DNA from: Bdellovibrionales bacterium
GTDB lineage: Bacteria > Bdellovibrionota > Bdellovibrionia > Bdellovibrionales > UBA1609
Direction: 5' to 3'
Assembly: GCA_020850475.1 (NCBI GenBank)
Contig: JADZEO010000143.1
Location: 1 to 53,609 of the forward strand
Length of the DNA stretch: 53,609 bases
Shown in pieces: positions 32,957-41,841 of the stretch. A program made the translations under genes and the position numbers. The notes below the pieces were generated by a model. It saw only the letters and a list, made by a program, of their open reading frames with translations. It did not search any database and was not told the DNA's origin. Position 1 is the stretch's first letter; the number at the start of each line of letters is the position of its first letter.

Positions 32957-32988
32957 AAAAAAACCCCTGAGCGCGTTGTCTCAGGGGT
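32957..32988 (-). terminator. Rho-independent terminator of the Met-rich gene
   Basis: On the minus strand ACCCCTGAG (32988-32980), 8-base loop, CTCAGGGGT (32971-32963) and seven T (32963-32957). The T-run ends at the A of the amidohydrolase ATG. Confidence 0.93.
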
Positions 32989-33022
32989 ATCTGGTTTATA
33001 TCTTATGTCAATGTTAATTCCC

Positions 33023-35032
33023 TTAGCGGATGTTACGTCCGCGGGGATTAACTCCGGGCGGAGTGGTCCCACCACCTGGATTGGTTCCAGGGTAAGGCAG
33101 AATGTCAACTTGGCCGGGCATACCCGGCATCATCGAGCCGGGATAGTACCCACCACCATAGCCACCCATCGAAATCATCTGAATCTGCATCTGAATTCGA
33201 TAGAGTTCCTGCTGGAGATTGGCCACCGTTTGGTATCGGGCCATCTGTTGTTGTTGAGCCTGCATCTGCTGAGCCATGTAGACTTGCATTTGCTGCATAT
33301 ACATTTGCTGCATCTGCATTTGCATTTGTCCACCCATCATACCCATCATGCCTTGCATACCCATCATACCCATCATGCCGGGCATTCCCATCATTCCGGG
33401 CATACCCATCATGCCCATCATTCCAGGCATTCCCATCATGCCTTGCATACCCATCATACCCATCATTCCGGGCATTCCCATCATGCCAGGCATACCCATC
33501 ATGCCCATCATTCCGGGCATTCCCATCATGCCAGGCATACCCATCATGCCCATCATTCCAGGCATTCCCATAACGCCCATCATTCCCATCATACCGGGCA
33601 TACCCATCATTCCCATCATGCCGGGCATTCCCATCATGCCCATGGAGCCCATCATGCCAGGCCATCCCATGACGCCCATCATGCCCATCATGCCCATAGA
33701 GCCCATCATACCCATGCCGGGGAAGCCCATACCGGGCCACATTCCTCCACCGCCCCAAGGACCGGGCCATCCCCATGGTCCCATTCCTGGCATGTAGAGC
33801 CCACCGCCAATGCCCAAGCCTCCACCCATCCACGGAGGATATCCAAACGGACCACCCAATCCGCCATAGAGACCAAGGCCGCCCATCATACCCATCGGAC
33901 CAGCGCCAAAACCTCCACCAAAGGCACCGCCGCCGCAGCCAAAGCCGCCGTTGACGCCACCTCCGAGCACTCCATAGAGTCCGTTCATCAAGAACGGGTA
34001 GCCAATGGACGCGGTCATATATGGATTGGTCGGCCAACCCAAGCGTGAGTTTTGATCAGTGGCATACTTGGCGCCCTTGTAAGCCAGGACTCCACCCAAT
34101 ACACCCAAACCGATAGAACCAATCGTTTCCCACATCGAAGGTGCACGCGCATAACCACGGCGACGCGACTCACACCAGGGACACCAAGCCTCGGAGTTTT
34201 CATCCCCGAGAGAGTCTTGGTATTTCGACTGCAAGCGATCACGTTCGCGATCCAACGTGCGGTCGAACTCACGTAAGTCTTCTTTCATCTCGGCCAATTC
34301 GCTGGCCAAGGTGGTAAATTCCTCTGAGGCCTCGTAGTAATCTTGGATTGCCGCCTTACAATCGAGCTTATGCTCAACTGTGGCGGAACTCTTAATAAAC
34401 TGACTGGTACAAATATCAGCATTTACCGCGCCGCTATCCAAAACATAGTCGGGCCACCAGTTCGAGTATTCAACGGGATCACAACCTGCAGTTTGACCAG
34501 GATTACAATTGCCGATTTTGCCATCACCATTCACATCGTGATTAACGGCAATGCAAAAGATCGAAGCCGGAGGGTAATTTCCTGCTCCACCACCACCGAC
34601 CTGACGTCCCACCGCCCGGCTTGCTCGGGTTTGATCCGAACGCGATAGACCTGCGGATCCCACCGCCGTCACGTTGCCAGGATTACACTCAGAGGCATAA
34701 CTGCCGGGTCCCCGCTCGCGATCACCCATGTGCTCAAGCACGGCGCTCGCTGCCGGTGACTGCAAGGTCTTGCGAATGGCCCGCTCGTAACCTTTCATGC
34801 GATTACGAAGCTCATCCTGCCGCTTCTTTTTACGATCGTAGTTCTTTTGCTTCTGCTCTTTCATTCGCTTGATGTTGCGAATTCCATCGTCGTCGTCGAC
34901 CGACCCTTCGGCAGAGCCGTAATCATACGGACAAGCTTGAGCTCCACCCCATACTCCCGCGCCCCATTGGGCCTGGGCCGTATTCGAAATCACAAAACTT
35001 GCCATTACTAACGTGAGGACAAGTCGTCTCAT
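33023..35032 (-). CDS. Exported Met/Gly/Pro-repeat protein
   Basis: 669 residues. Signal peptide MRRLVLTLVMASFVISNTAQA. Residues 30-300 are a cysteine-containing region with an EF-hand-like loop DVNGDGKIGNC (166-176), a charged coiled-coil (about 225-275) and CPWC (284-287); 303-318 is hydrophobic. Then a Gly-rich part and a long MGM/PGMMG repeat (about 430-570), a Gln/Met part (QMQMQMQQMYMQQMQ) and a Gly/Tyr tail. I recognise no family. Possible metal (copper/silver) binding through thioether groups, or a structural/adhesive role, are guesses. ATG 35032 has GAGGAG 9 bases upstream. Confidence 0.85.
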   Translation of the reverse strand: MRRLVLTLVMASFVISNTAQAQWGAGVWGGAQACPYDYGSAEGSVDDDDGIRNIKRMKEQKQKNYDRKKKRQDELRNRMKGYERAIRKTLQSPAASAVLEHMGDRERGPGSYASECNPGNVTAVGSAGLSRSDQTRASRAVGRQVGGGGAGNYPPASIFCIAVNHDVNGDGKIGNCNPGQTAGCDPVEYSNWWPDYVLDSGAVNADICTSQFIKSSATVEHKLDCKAAIQDYYEASEEFTTLASELAEMKEDLREFDRTLDRERDRLQSKYQDSLGDENSEAWCPWCESRRRGYARAPSMWETIGSIGLGVLGGVLAYKGAKYATDQNSRLGWPTNPYMTASIGYPFLMNGLYGVLGGGVNGGFGCGGGAFGGGFGAGPMGMMGGLGLYGGLGGPFGYPPWMGGGLGIGGGLYMPGMGPWGWPGPWGGGGMWPGMGFPGMGMMGSMGMMGMMGVMGWPGMMGSMGMMGMPGMMGMMGMPGMMGMMGVMGMPGMMGMMGMPGMMGMPGMMGMMGMPGMMGMPGMMGMMGMQGMMGMPGMMGMMGMPGMMGMPGMMGMMGMQGMMGMMGGQMQMQMQQMYMQQMQVYMAQQMQAQQQQMARYQTVANLQQELYRIQMQIQMISMGGYGGGYYPGSMMPGMPGQVDILPYPGTNPGGGTTPPGVNPRGRNIR
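33325..33720 (-). repeat. 45-bp higher-order repeat coding for MGM/PGMMG
   Basis: Minus-strand coding of MGMPGMMGMPGMMGM units, 15 residues (45 bases) per higher-order unit, themselves built from 9- and 12-base pieces (GGCATNCCCATCATGCC-type on the plus strand). Copies are near-identical at DNA level, so expansion by slippage is recent. All frames stay open through the repeat and give long shadow reading frames on the plus strand. Confidence 0.92.
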
Positions 35033-35259
35033 ATTCCCGAACTCCTCAAAATATTTAGAGTACTTGACTCTCCACCTATCGACCTTAACCGCGTAAGGCT
35101 TGACTCAAATGTACGCAATCAGGACCTTGATCCAGCAGTTCTGCACTTTGGTCGAGCCGAAATTCGACCTGACCCTCGCTTTGCACAACCGCCCTGCAAC
35201 CGAAATTGCCTAAACTCGATTGCATCCCCTCTCTACTCAATCCTACACTATATTATCGA

Positions 35260-36363
35260 ATGAAACATTCCATTCTTTGTGTTGATGATGAAGTTGACAA
35301 CGTCGATGCGCTCGAGCGCATCTTTCGTCGATCCTACCGAGTTCTCAAGGCCACTTCAGGGGCCGAAGGTCTAGGTCTCCTCAAGGCTGAAAAAGAGGTG
35401 GCGGTCATCATCAGTGACCAACGAATGCCACGCATGACCGGTGTTGAATTTCTTAAGAAGTCAATCACCACTCACCCCGATGCCATTCGCATCCTGTTGA
35501 CCGGTTACACTGACATCGAATCCGTCATTGACGCCATCAACTCCGGCGAAGTGTACCGCTACGTCACCAAGCCGTGGGATCCAGTGGACTTGTCGAACAC
35601 CATTAATAAGGCGGTCGAGAAGTACGACCTCCGACGGGAACTCATCGCCAAAAATGCAGCCCTCGAATCAGCCCTCAACGAACTCAAAACTCTTGATCAG
35701 GCAAAAACTCAATTTATGGTTCTGATTAATCACGAGCTCAAGACCCCGCTCACCGTGTTGTTGAGTTTTCTCGAACTGCTGCAGGAGAGCCCGCTCAATG
35801 ATGAGCAGCAAGTATATTTGAACCGTATCGACCAGAGCGCCCACCGCCTCAAATCCATCATCGACGAAGTTCTGGAACTGGTTTCCGCCGAAACCGGCCA
35901 GCTCAAGATCTCCAAGAGCAAAATTAATCTCAAAGAAATTTTTGCGGAACTGCACCACCAGTGGCAACCGCGGCTCGAGGGGCGCGAACTCGGCTGGTCG
36001 GCCCAGGTGCGAGTCGACAAGGTTAAGTCAGACCCACAGGTACTGACGAAAGTTCTCAACCGCCTGATCGACAACGCCGTCAAATTTGGAAGTAAAGGGA
36101 GCGAAGTTGAAATTGAATCGCGCTCCACCGACGATGATCAAGTCGCAATCACTGTTCGCAACAAGGGTAAGGCCATGGACAAGTCCATGATTGAGCGCAT
36201 CCTTAAGCCCTTTACGCTCAATGAAGAGATGCTTCACCACTCCAAAGGGTTGGGCATGGGTTTAAGCGTGAGCCAAGCTTTGCTGAAAGCGATCGGCAGT
36301 GAAGTTGCCATTAATTGCCCCAAGGGGCACGTCGAAGTGAGTTTCCGACTACCGGCCGGTTGA
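35260..36363 (+). CDS. Receiver-histidine kinase hybrid
   Basis: 367 residues, cytoplasmic. N-terminal response-regulator receiver (SILCVDDEVDN, phosphoacceptor Asp53 in IISDQRMPRMTG, LTGYTD, KPWDP), then a HisKA domain with His158 in INHELKTPL, and a HATPase (RLIDNAVKFG, GLGMGLSVSQAL). The receiver-first layout means it likely gets phosphate from another kinase or phosphorylates itself. No membrane segment. The frame is open further upstream from a TTG, but ATG 35260 starts right at the receiver domain. It lies 72 bases before the secretin and may control pilus genes. Confidence 0.93.
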   Translation: MKHSILCVDDEVDNVDALERIFRRSYRVLKATSGAEGLGLLKAEKEVAVIISDQRMPRMTGVEFLKKSITTHPDAIRILLTGYTDIESVIDAINSGEVYRYVTKPWDPVDLSNTINKAVEKYDLRRELIAKNAALESALNELKTLDQAKTQFMVLINHELKTPLTVLLSFLELLQESPLNDEQQVYLNRIDQSAHRLKSIIDEVLELVSAETGQLKISKSKINLKEIFAELHHQWQPRLEGRELGWSAQVRVDKVKSDPQVLTKVLNRLIDNAVKFGSKGSEVEIESRSTDDDQVAITVRNKGKAMDKSMIERILKPFTLNEEMLHHSKGLGMGLSVSQALLKAIGSEVAINCPKGHVEVSFRLPAG

Positions 36364-36435
36364 CCGAACCCTTGGACGGAACAGCCGCAAGATGAGCGAG
36401 CCCTCCCGGCATGATCACTTGCAACTCCAGCGCCT

Positions 36436-37734
36436 ATGCGAATTTTATTGTTCCTCATTTTGTTCGTTCTCATTCACTCGGCCTCAGCCATGCCCGTCTT
36501 GGTCCTCGCCAAAGGAGAGTTTCGCCAAATTCCCGTTCCTCCGCGGGCGCAAGTTCACAACTCCTCAGGTCGCATTTTGGGAGTGAAGGATCTCGGTTCC
36601 CATCTTCAAGTTCTCGGCAAATCCTTCGGCTCGTCCTACCTCAAGATCGGCCCTGATCTCCGTCGGGTCGTCGTGGTCAGTCGCGATCAAAGACAATTTG
36701 CCGATGCTGTGCAGGGGTACCTCCACGGCCGACCCGGCCTAAGTTGGGTTCCCGAGCACCCCTGCCATCGACTGACGGGTGAACTCTTGCGCTTCTCCGA
36801 CTGGGCCACCATTCGCAATCTGGCGAGCATCCACAGTGGCTGTTTCCGTTTTGAAGCAGAAGTGGCCACCGAAGTCGCCAATGAAACTCGCCAAAGCCTC
36901 GAGAGTGAGCTGCGCCATGCGGGTCTGCCTCGGCCCCGCATCGAACTCCAACCACGTCCAGCGATCTATCTCGAGCCCGCGGCTCCAGCTCAACTCCCCT
37001 TCATTCGCCAAATCTCCGAGTCCTGGGGACTTCGTCCGGAGTTTTCAAGTCAGGAAGTTACCCTCCGTCCTCTCATCCGCACCCAAATCATCGTCGCCGA
37101 GGTGAGCCGCCAACGGTTGACCACTCTGGGTTTGTCGTGGCCCGATTCCGTCAATGCCCGCTTGGTGCCCCGCCCAGAGGCGAGTCAGGATTGGGGATTG
37201 GTGCTCAATGCCATCGAGCAATCGGGAGCCGGGCGCGTGTTGGCCAATCCCAGTCTTCTCAGTCGAAGCGGCGACCCGGCTGAATTTCTCGCCGGTGGCG
37301 AGGTTCCACTGCGCCTCACCAGCTACCGCTCACGTCAGATCACCTATAAAAAATATGGCATCAGCCTTCAGGTCCTCCCTCGCTCCGACCGCCGCGGATA
37401 TTTGGATGTTGACCTAAAGGTTGAGGTCTCGCACCCGGACCTCTCAATGAGTGCCGAGGGCTTGCCTGCGTTCAAGGTCAATCAAATCAAATCTCACTTC
37501 AATCTCGATCAGCGACAAACCATCGCGCTGGGAGGGCTCATTCGCCAAGAATCCGGGACCACGAGCCAAGGTCTCCCTTGGCTCTCCCAGCTTCCCATCT
37601 TGGGCCATCTCTTTGCGAGTAAAGACTTTCGCGAAAGTCGTTCGGAGCTGATCATTTTAGTCACCCCTGAAGTCTATGAACCATCCGCCCTCACTTCGCC
37701 CTCCGTCGAAACACCCGATCATGATTCACCATAA
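36436..37734 (+). CDS. Secretin, RcpA/CpaC type (Tad pilus)
   Basis: 432 residues. Signal peptide MRILLFLILFVLIHSASA. Forms the outer-membrane channel for a pilus. The C-terminal secretin domain is visible: GAGRVLANPSLLSRSGDPAEFLAGGEVPL, YGISLQVLPRSD, HFNLDQRQTIALGGLI and LPWLSQLPILGHLF. The N-terminal part (FRQIPVPPRAQVHN and GSSYLKI) is the short N0/BON-like region of Tad secretins. It overlaps cpaF by 14 bases, so they are coupled. Confidence 0.9.
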   Translation: MRILLFLILFVLIHSASAMPVLVLAKGEFRQIPVPPRAQVHNSSGRILGVKDLGSHLQVLGKSFGSSYLKIGPDLRRVVVVSRDQRQFADAVQGYLHGRPGLSWVPEHPCHRLTGELLRFSDWATIRNLASIHSGCFRFEAEVATEVANETRQSLESELRHAGLPRPRIELQPRPAIYLEPAAPAQLPFIRQISESWGLRPEFSSQEVTLRPLIRTQIIVAEVSRQRLTTLGLSWPDSVNARLVPRPEASQDWGLVLNAIEQSGAGRVLANPSLLSRSGDPAEFLAGGEVPLRLTSYRSRQITYKKYGISLQVLPRSDRRGYLDVDLKVEVSHPDLSMSAEGLPAFKVNQIKSHFNLDQRQTIALGGLIRQESGTTSQGLPWLSQLPILGHLFASKDFRESRSELIILVTPEVYEPSALTSPSVETPDHDSP

Positions 37735-38827
37735 CGACCTTCAACCCATCTGTCGGATGGTGGAAGAGAAGCTCCGCCAAGTTCCCCATCTCAATTTGCG
37801 CTCGCTCGAAGACGATCAAGGCCATGGTACCAAAGATCACTTGCGTGAAATTCTCGGCGCCCACCCTCTCTCCACCGACCACCAACACCGAGTCTTGGAA
37901 GAGTTTTGCGGCTTGGGTCCCATCGGTGACTTGATCACTCGAGCGGACATCACGGAGATTATTCTGAATGGGCCCGAAGCGATATGGTACGAATGCAAGG
38001 GCCGCCTTATTCCCCATTGCGATTGTTTTTTCTCCCAGTCAACTTACCGAAACTTTATCCAACGAGTCTTCTGCGAATCGGGCGTCTTCATCGACCAAGC
38101 CAAACCGGCTGTTGACGGTTGCTGGCGCGGGTTTCGTTTGCACGTCATCGGTGAGCCTTTGACCTCATTGTACCCACATCTCACCCTACGCCGAATACCC
38201 ACCAATCCGTGGACACTCGACCGATTGGTTGAGAGTCAATGGTGTGATCCCCCAACCGCTTCCGCTCTGAGAGAGCTCGTGATCGCCCATCAATCCTTGC
38301 TGATTGTGGGACCAACGGGAAGCGGCAAAACCTCGGTTTTGAACGCCTGTCTACAGGAGATTTCTCCTGACAGTCGCGCCCTGCTTCTTGAGGACACGCC
38401 CGAGCTCGCCCCTCCGAACTCCGTTTCAACTCGACTGGTAACCCGTGATGACTCGCGCTCCCAGTACCCGAGGTATGACCTCAGCGACCTTTTGCGCCAG
38501 TCTTTGCGGATGCGACCGGACCGTCTGATCATGGGTGAAATTCGTGGCGCCGAAGCCAAAGACCTTCTCCTCACTCTCTCCACCGGCCATCGCGGAGGAA
38601 TGGCCACTCTTCATGCCGACAGCGCGCCCGAGGCCCTCTTGCGCCTTGAGATTCTGATCCAAATGGGAGCGCCTCATTGGCAGCTTGAAACCATTCGTCG
38701 ACTGATTTTTTTTGGGATTCAGTATGTGATACTCGCAACCAGAAATGAAGGAAGGCGCCGTTTCGCTGGCGCCTTCCGTTTGGTCTCACTCGAGTCATGT
38801 GGGTTTTTACTGGAGCGGACGTTTTGA
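37721..38827 (+). CDS. cpaF: CpaF/TadA-type pilus assembly ATPase
   Basis: 368 residues, cytoplasmic. Drives Tad/Flp pilus assembly. Walker A GPTGSGKT at 197-204, Walker B RLIMGEIRGAEAKDLL, His box TGHRGGMATLHADS. N-terminal helical part includes GPIGDLITRADITEIILNG as in CpaF proteins. The C-terminal segment holds a perfect inverted repeat (38750-38777) and ends unlike other CpaF proteins (LATRNEGRRRF...LLERTF). ATG 37721 overlaps the secretin stop; a start at 37676 is also possible. tadB/tadC are not in view. Confidence 0.93.
   Translation: MIHHNDLQPICRMVEEKLRQVPHLNLRSLEDDQGHGTKDHLREILGAHPLSTDHQHRVLEEFCGLGPIGDLITRADITEIILNGPEAIWYECKGRLIPHCDCFFSQSTYRNFIQRVFCESGVFIDQAKPAVDGCWRGFRLHVIGEPLTSLYPHLTLRRIPTNPWTLDRLVESQWCDPPTASALRELVIAHQSLLIVGPTGSGKTSVLNACLQEISPDSRALLLEDTPELAPPNSVSTRLVTRDDSRSQYPRYDLSDLLRQSLRMRPDRLIMGEIRGAEAKDLLLTLSTGHRGGMATLHADSAPEALLRLEILIQMGAPHWQLETIRRLIFFGIQYVILATRNEGRRRFAGAFRLVSLESCGFLLERTF
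38750..38777 (+). repeat. Perfect inverted repeat in the cpaF 3' end
   Basis: GGAAGGCGCC (38750-38759) and GGCGCCTTCC (38768-38777) with an 8-base loop, inside the last 30 codons of cpaF. A GTTTGG follows, not a T-run. Confidence 0.85.
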
Positions 38828-38851
38828 GTACAACCGGCGTCGAGCGACCGG

Positions 38852-39274
38852 CTAAACCGCCACGTCGAGATAACTTCCTGGTGGCATCAAATCACCCTCC
38901 ACCATTTCTCCTGACTCAGGATCCTGGTAAAGTGGTGTTCCCGAAGTCGCCGCGGCTTGATTTGGTGGGGGAGCTTCGACTCCCAAATCATAGCGCGGGT
39001 CCACTTCGTTCATTGTCTTACGCATAAAGAAGCCGTCGGAAAGGCGCTTAACGATCTCCGACTCCAACTGCGCTTTGGTTCGCGATTCCATGAGTTGGTT
39101 GTGTTTGTCAGCCGCCATTTGCGCGGTCGTTCGGTTGAGATCGCGGCGATCGGTTCCCGACGAGCCTTCGGGCCGTCCAAAACTGGGCCCCCCGGGGCGA
39201 GCCGCGTGTCCGTCTCGCATATCGACGGCCGCAATTCGCGGGGTACTGGGTAGAATCCCACTGATTTTTTGCAT
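38852..39274 (-). CDS. Hypothetical protein
   Basis: 140 residues (MQKISGILPSTPRIAAVDMRDGH...). Pro/Gly-rich, with no signal peptide, then a helical region (TKAQLESEIVKRLSDGFFMRKTMNEVDPRYDLGVEAPPP). I recognise no family. ATG 39274 is set by GGAGG 7 bases upstream. It is convergent with cpaF (24-base gap) and lies downstream of aspS on the same strand, with a hairpin between them. Confidence 0.65.
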   Translation of the reverse strand: MQKISGILPSTPRIAAVDMRDGHAARPGGPSFGRPEGSSGTDRRDLNRTTAQMAADKHNQLMESRTKAQLESEIVKRLSDGFFMRKTMNEVDPRYDLGVEAPPPNQAAATSGTPLYQDPESGEMVEGDLMPPGSYLDVAV

Positions 39275-39379
39275 TCCACACCTCCATGTGCGGCGTTTCG
39301 AGAGCATCATGCCCTCCCTTACTCTTTCGGAGTGACGACGAAAAACCACACGGTCCCAACGTCTAATTATGGAACAGGA

Positions 39380-39401
39380 CTCGACCCTCGGCGGGGTCGA
39401 G
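39380..39401 (-). terminator. Hairpin after aspS
   Basis: CTCGACCC (39380-39387) and GGGTCGAG (39394-39401), loop TCGGCG, 40 bases beyond the aspS stop. No T-run, so confidence is limited. Confidence 0.5.
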
Positions 39402-39441
39402 GGTCATGATCAAAAGTGAAGAGAATCGGCGAGAGTCCGGC

Positions 39442-41256
39442 TTAGGATTTTTTGCCTTCGGTGGCGCCCTTTTCGGCTGCCGTGCCCAGACGAACGCCGA
39501 GTTCTAGGAGTTGTTCTCGGCTCACGGTGCTTGGCGCATCCGACATCAGACACGTCGCCTTGGCCGTCTTCGGGAAGGCGATCACGTCACGAATGGCATC
39601 GGTGTCACACAAAATCATCAGGAGCCGGTCCACGCCCCAAGCGATTCCACCATGCGGAGGCGTACCGTACGACAGGGCTTCGATGAAAAATCCAAACTTG
39701 TGATGGACCTCTTCTTCAGAAAGCCCCAAGGCCTTAAACAAGGATTTTTGTACCTGTTGATTGTGAATACGGATACTTCCGCCCGCAATTTCGTGGCCGT
39801 TGCAGACAAAATCGTAAGCCTTGGCCAGCAGGGTGTTGTACTCTTTTTCATTCTCATCAAAGAGCGTCTGCAGGTATTCATCCTTGGGTGAAGTAAAGGG
39901 ATGATGGCGCGCCACCCAGCGACGCTCATTGGGGTCATACTCAAGCAGCGGAAAATCCACGACCCACAAAAAGCTGTCGCGGCTCTTGTCGATCAAACCC
40001 AATTGGTGACCGAGCTGATCGCGGAGAGCGGCCAGTGACCGGCAGGCGACTTCAAAGTCATCAGCCACAACGAATACGGCTCCCCCCTTTTGGCCTCCGC
40101 CTTCTGCAAAGAGCTTTTCGACCAGCTCAGCCGACAAAACCTTGCTCACGGACGAAGACAGCCCGCCGCCTTCATCCATCTTGATCCACACCAGTCCCTT
40201 GGCCCCCATTTGTTTGGCAAGATCGGTGAGCTTATCAATTTGAGCGCGCCCAAAACTGCCCGCTTGGGGAACTGCCAAGGCCCGCACCACGCCACCGCGA
40301 GCCAGCACGTCTTCAAAAACTTTAAACCCGGAACCCTTGGCGACCTTGGCCAGGTCTTTGAGTTCCAGCGGATTGCGCAAGTCCGGCTTGTCGCTGCCGA
40401 ACCGATTCATGACTTCAAAAAACGTCAGGCGTGGAATGGGGCCGATGTCCTTGCCTCGCACTTCCTTCCATATCTTACGCGCCAAACCCTCATTGAGTTC
40501 GATGAGGTCTTCGACATCAACAAAACTCATCTCAATGTCGATCTGAGAAAATTCAGGCTGCCGGTCAGCACGCAAATCCTCGTCACGAAAGCAACGGGCA
40601 ATTTGAAAATACCTATCCATGCCACCAATCATCAACAACTGCTTCAGGGTCTGGGGGCTCTGCGGAAGAGCGTAAAAGTGTCCCAAATGCACTCGTGAGG
40701 GCACCAAGTAATCGCGCGCGCCTTCGGGTGTACTCTTGTACAAAATCGGCGTTTCGACTTCGAGGAAGCCTTTATCAGACAAATAGTTGCGAACCAACTG
40801 CGTAACCTGGTGACGGACGATGAGATGGTTTTGCAATTGCGGTGCTCGTAACTCCAAGTACCGGTACTTGAGACGAAGATTTTCACTCACCTTGCTGTCA
40901 CCGATGTGAATGGGTGTCGGCTGGGCCTCAGAGAGAATTTTGCAAACCTGGGCTTCGACCTCGATCTCACCGGTGGTGATCTTTTTGTTGATCATTCCCT
41001 CGGGTCGCGCCCGTACCACGCCCTTAACCGCCACGACAAATTCATTGCGCAAATCTTTGGCAGCCGCCAGTTCCTTCAAAGTGGGATTAAATACCACTTG
41101 CACCAAGCCACCGCGGTCACGCAAATCAACAAAGATCAGACCGCCGTGATCCCGCCGAGTGTCAACCCACCCCATAATCACGACTGCTTGCCCCACATGG
41201 GACTTGTTTAACTCGCCACACCGATGGGTCCTCTTGGTCTCGCTCACAAACTTCAC
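39442..41256 (-). CDS. aspS: Aspartyl-tRNA synthetase
   Basis: 604 residues. Charges tRNA-Asp with aspartate. N-terminal OB-fold (GWVDTRRDHGGLIFVDLRDRGGLVQVVF), class II motif 2 (FRDEDLRADRQPEFSQIDIEMSF), the bacterial insertion domain, and motif 3 (GIAWGVDRLLMIL). Whether it also charges tRNA-Asn cannot be told. The GTG at 41256 has AAGGAG at ideal 6-base spacing; the nearby ATG at 41262 directly abuts that SD and is less likely. Monocistronic. Confidence 0.97.
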   Translation of the reverse strand: MKFVSETKRTHRCGELNKSHVGQAVVIMGWVDTRRDHGGLIFVDLRDRGGLVQVVFNPTLKELAAAKDLRNEFVVAVKGVVRARPEGMINKKITTGEIEVEAQVCKILSEAQPTPIHIGDSKVSENLRLKYRYLELRAPQLQNHLIVRHQVTQLVRNYLSDKGFLEVETPILYKSTPEGARDYLVPSRVHLGHFYALPQSPQTLKQLLMIGGMDRYFQIARCFRDEDLRADRQPEFSQIDIEMSFVDVEDLIELNEGLARKIWKEVRGKDIGPIPRLTFFEVMNRFGSDKPDLRNPLELKDLAKVAKGSGFKVFEDVLARGGVVRALAVPQAGSFGRAQIDKLTDLAKQMGAKGLVWIKMDEGGGLSSSVSKVLSAELVEKLFAEGGGQKGGAVFVVADDFEVACRSLAALRDQLGHQLGLIDKSRDSFLWVVDFPLLEYDPNERRWVARHHPFTSPKDEYLQTLFDENEKEYNTLLAKAYDFVCNGHEIAGGSIRIHNQQVQKSLFKALGLSEEEVHHKFGFFIEALSYGTPPHGGIAWGVDRLLMILCDTDAIRDVIAFPKTAKATCLMSDAPSTVSREQLLELGVRLGTAAEKGATEGKKS

Positions 41257-41524
41257 GGTCATCTCCTTCAGAGCCAATTTGCTGGTTCGATCAATCTCTC
41301 ACGTCCCGCCAAGGCACGCAACAGGTGGAGCCATTTACTGGCCACCCCAGAGTGGCTGACCCCTCAATTTTGGATTTAGACATGAACAAATTTTAGGGAC
41401 TCAGTTAGTTGGAGTTATGCCACGGCGACTCCACACCCCGGTCTGGTGCCAATTTAAAACCAAAGACGAATCACTCCAAGGGATTTGATAGACAGATGCC
41501 TGGGATCGGACTATCTTCTGCCTC

Positions 41525-41833
41525 ATGCCTAAAGTAACTGTGAGTTGCCAATCAAATTGTAGTACCCAAGAGGCCTTTAGTCGCATCCGCAAAGTCCTCG
41601 AACACGATCAAGATCTGCGCAAGCTCGATGCGCACTACAAGTGTCAATTTGATGAAACAAAACTCACGGGCCAAGCCGACGGCAAGCACTTCAAAGCGCA
41701 AATGAGTATCGCTGGTAAGGGCAACGGCTCGGCAGTCGAAATCGTGGTCGATCTTCCCCTCGCCCTGTCCCTGGCCAAGGGCTTGGTGCAAAAGACGCTG
41801 CAACGCAAGTTGGACCAAGCGCTATTAGCCTGA
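41525..41833 (+). CDS. Polyhydroxyalkanoate-granule-associated domain protein
   Basis: 102 residues. Pattern of the PHA system family (PF09650): AFSRIRKVLEHDQDL near the N-terminus, a beta core (YKCQFDETKLTGQADGKHFKAQMSIAG) and VVDLPLALSLAKGLVQKTLQRKLDQAL. No PHA synthase is in view, and the domain also occurs in bacteria without visible PHA genes. It ends 8 bases before the sigma factor gene, so the two are probably co-transcribed. The SD is weak. Confidence 0.75.
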   Translation: MPKVTVSCQSNCSTQEAFSRIRKVLEHDQDLRKLDAHYKCQFDETKLTGQADGKHFKAQMSIAGKGNGSAVEIVVDLPLALSLAKGLVQKTLQRKLDQALLA

Positions 41834-41841
41834 GCTAAACC

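Noticed and set aside
33301-33720. DNA repeat as a non-coding tandem repeat or CRISPR-like array
   Set aside because: The units have no spacers and keep a reading frame with a signal peptide and terminator; the coding explanation is sufficient.
33105-34037. Second minus-strand frame (310 residues, Asp/Gly/His-rich) inside the Met-rich gene
   Set aside because: An alternative frame of the same repeat; it lacks a signal peptide and consistent composition outside the repeat.
32867-34048. Long His-rich reading frame (393 residues) on the plus strand across the Met-rich gene
   Set aside because: It is the antisense of the 45-bp repeat; all frames stay open there. It has no start signal and overlaps the amidohydrolase start, the terminator and a signal-peptide gene on the other strand.
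38996-39349. Longer start for the gene at 38852-39274
   Set aside because: The extra N-terminal residues (MVFRRHSERVREG...) have no SD, while GGAGG lies at correct spacing before 39274.
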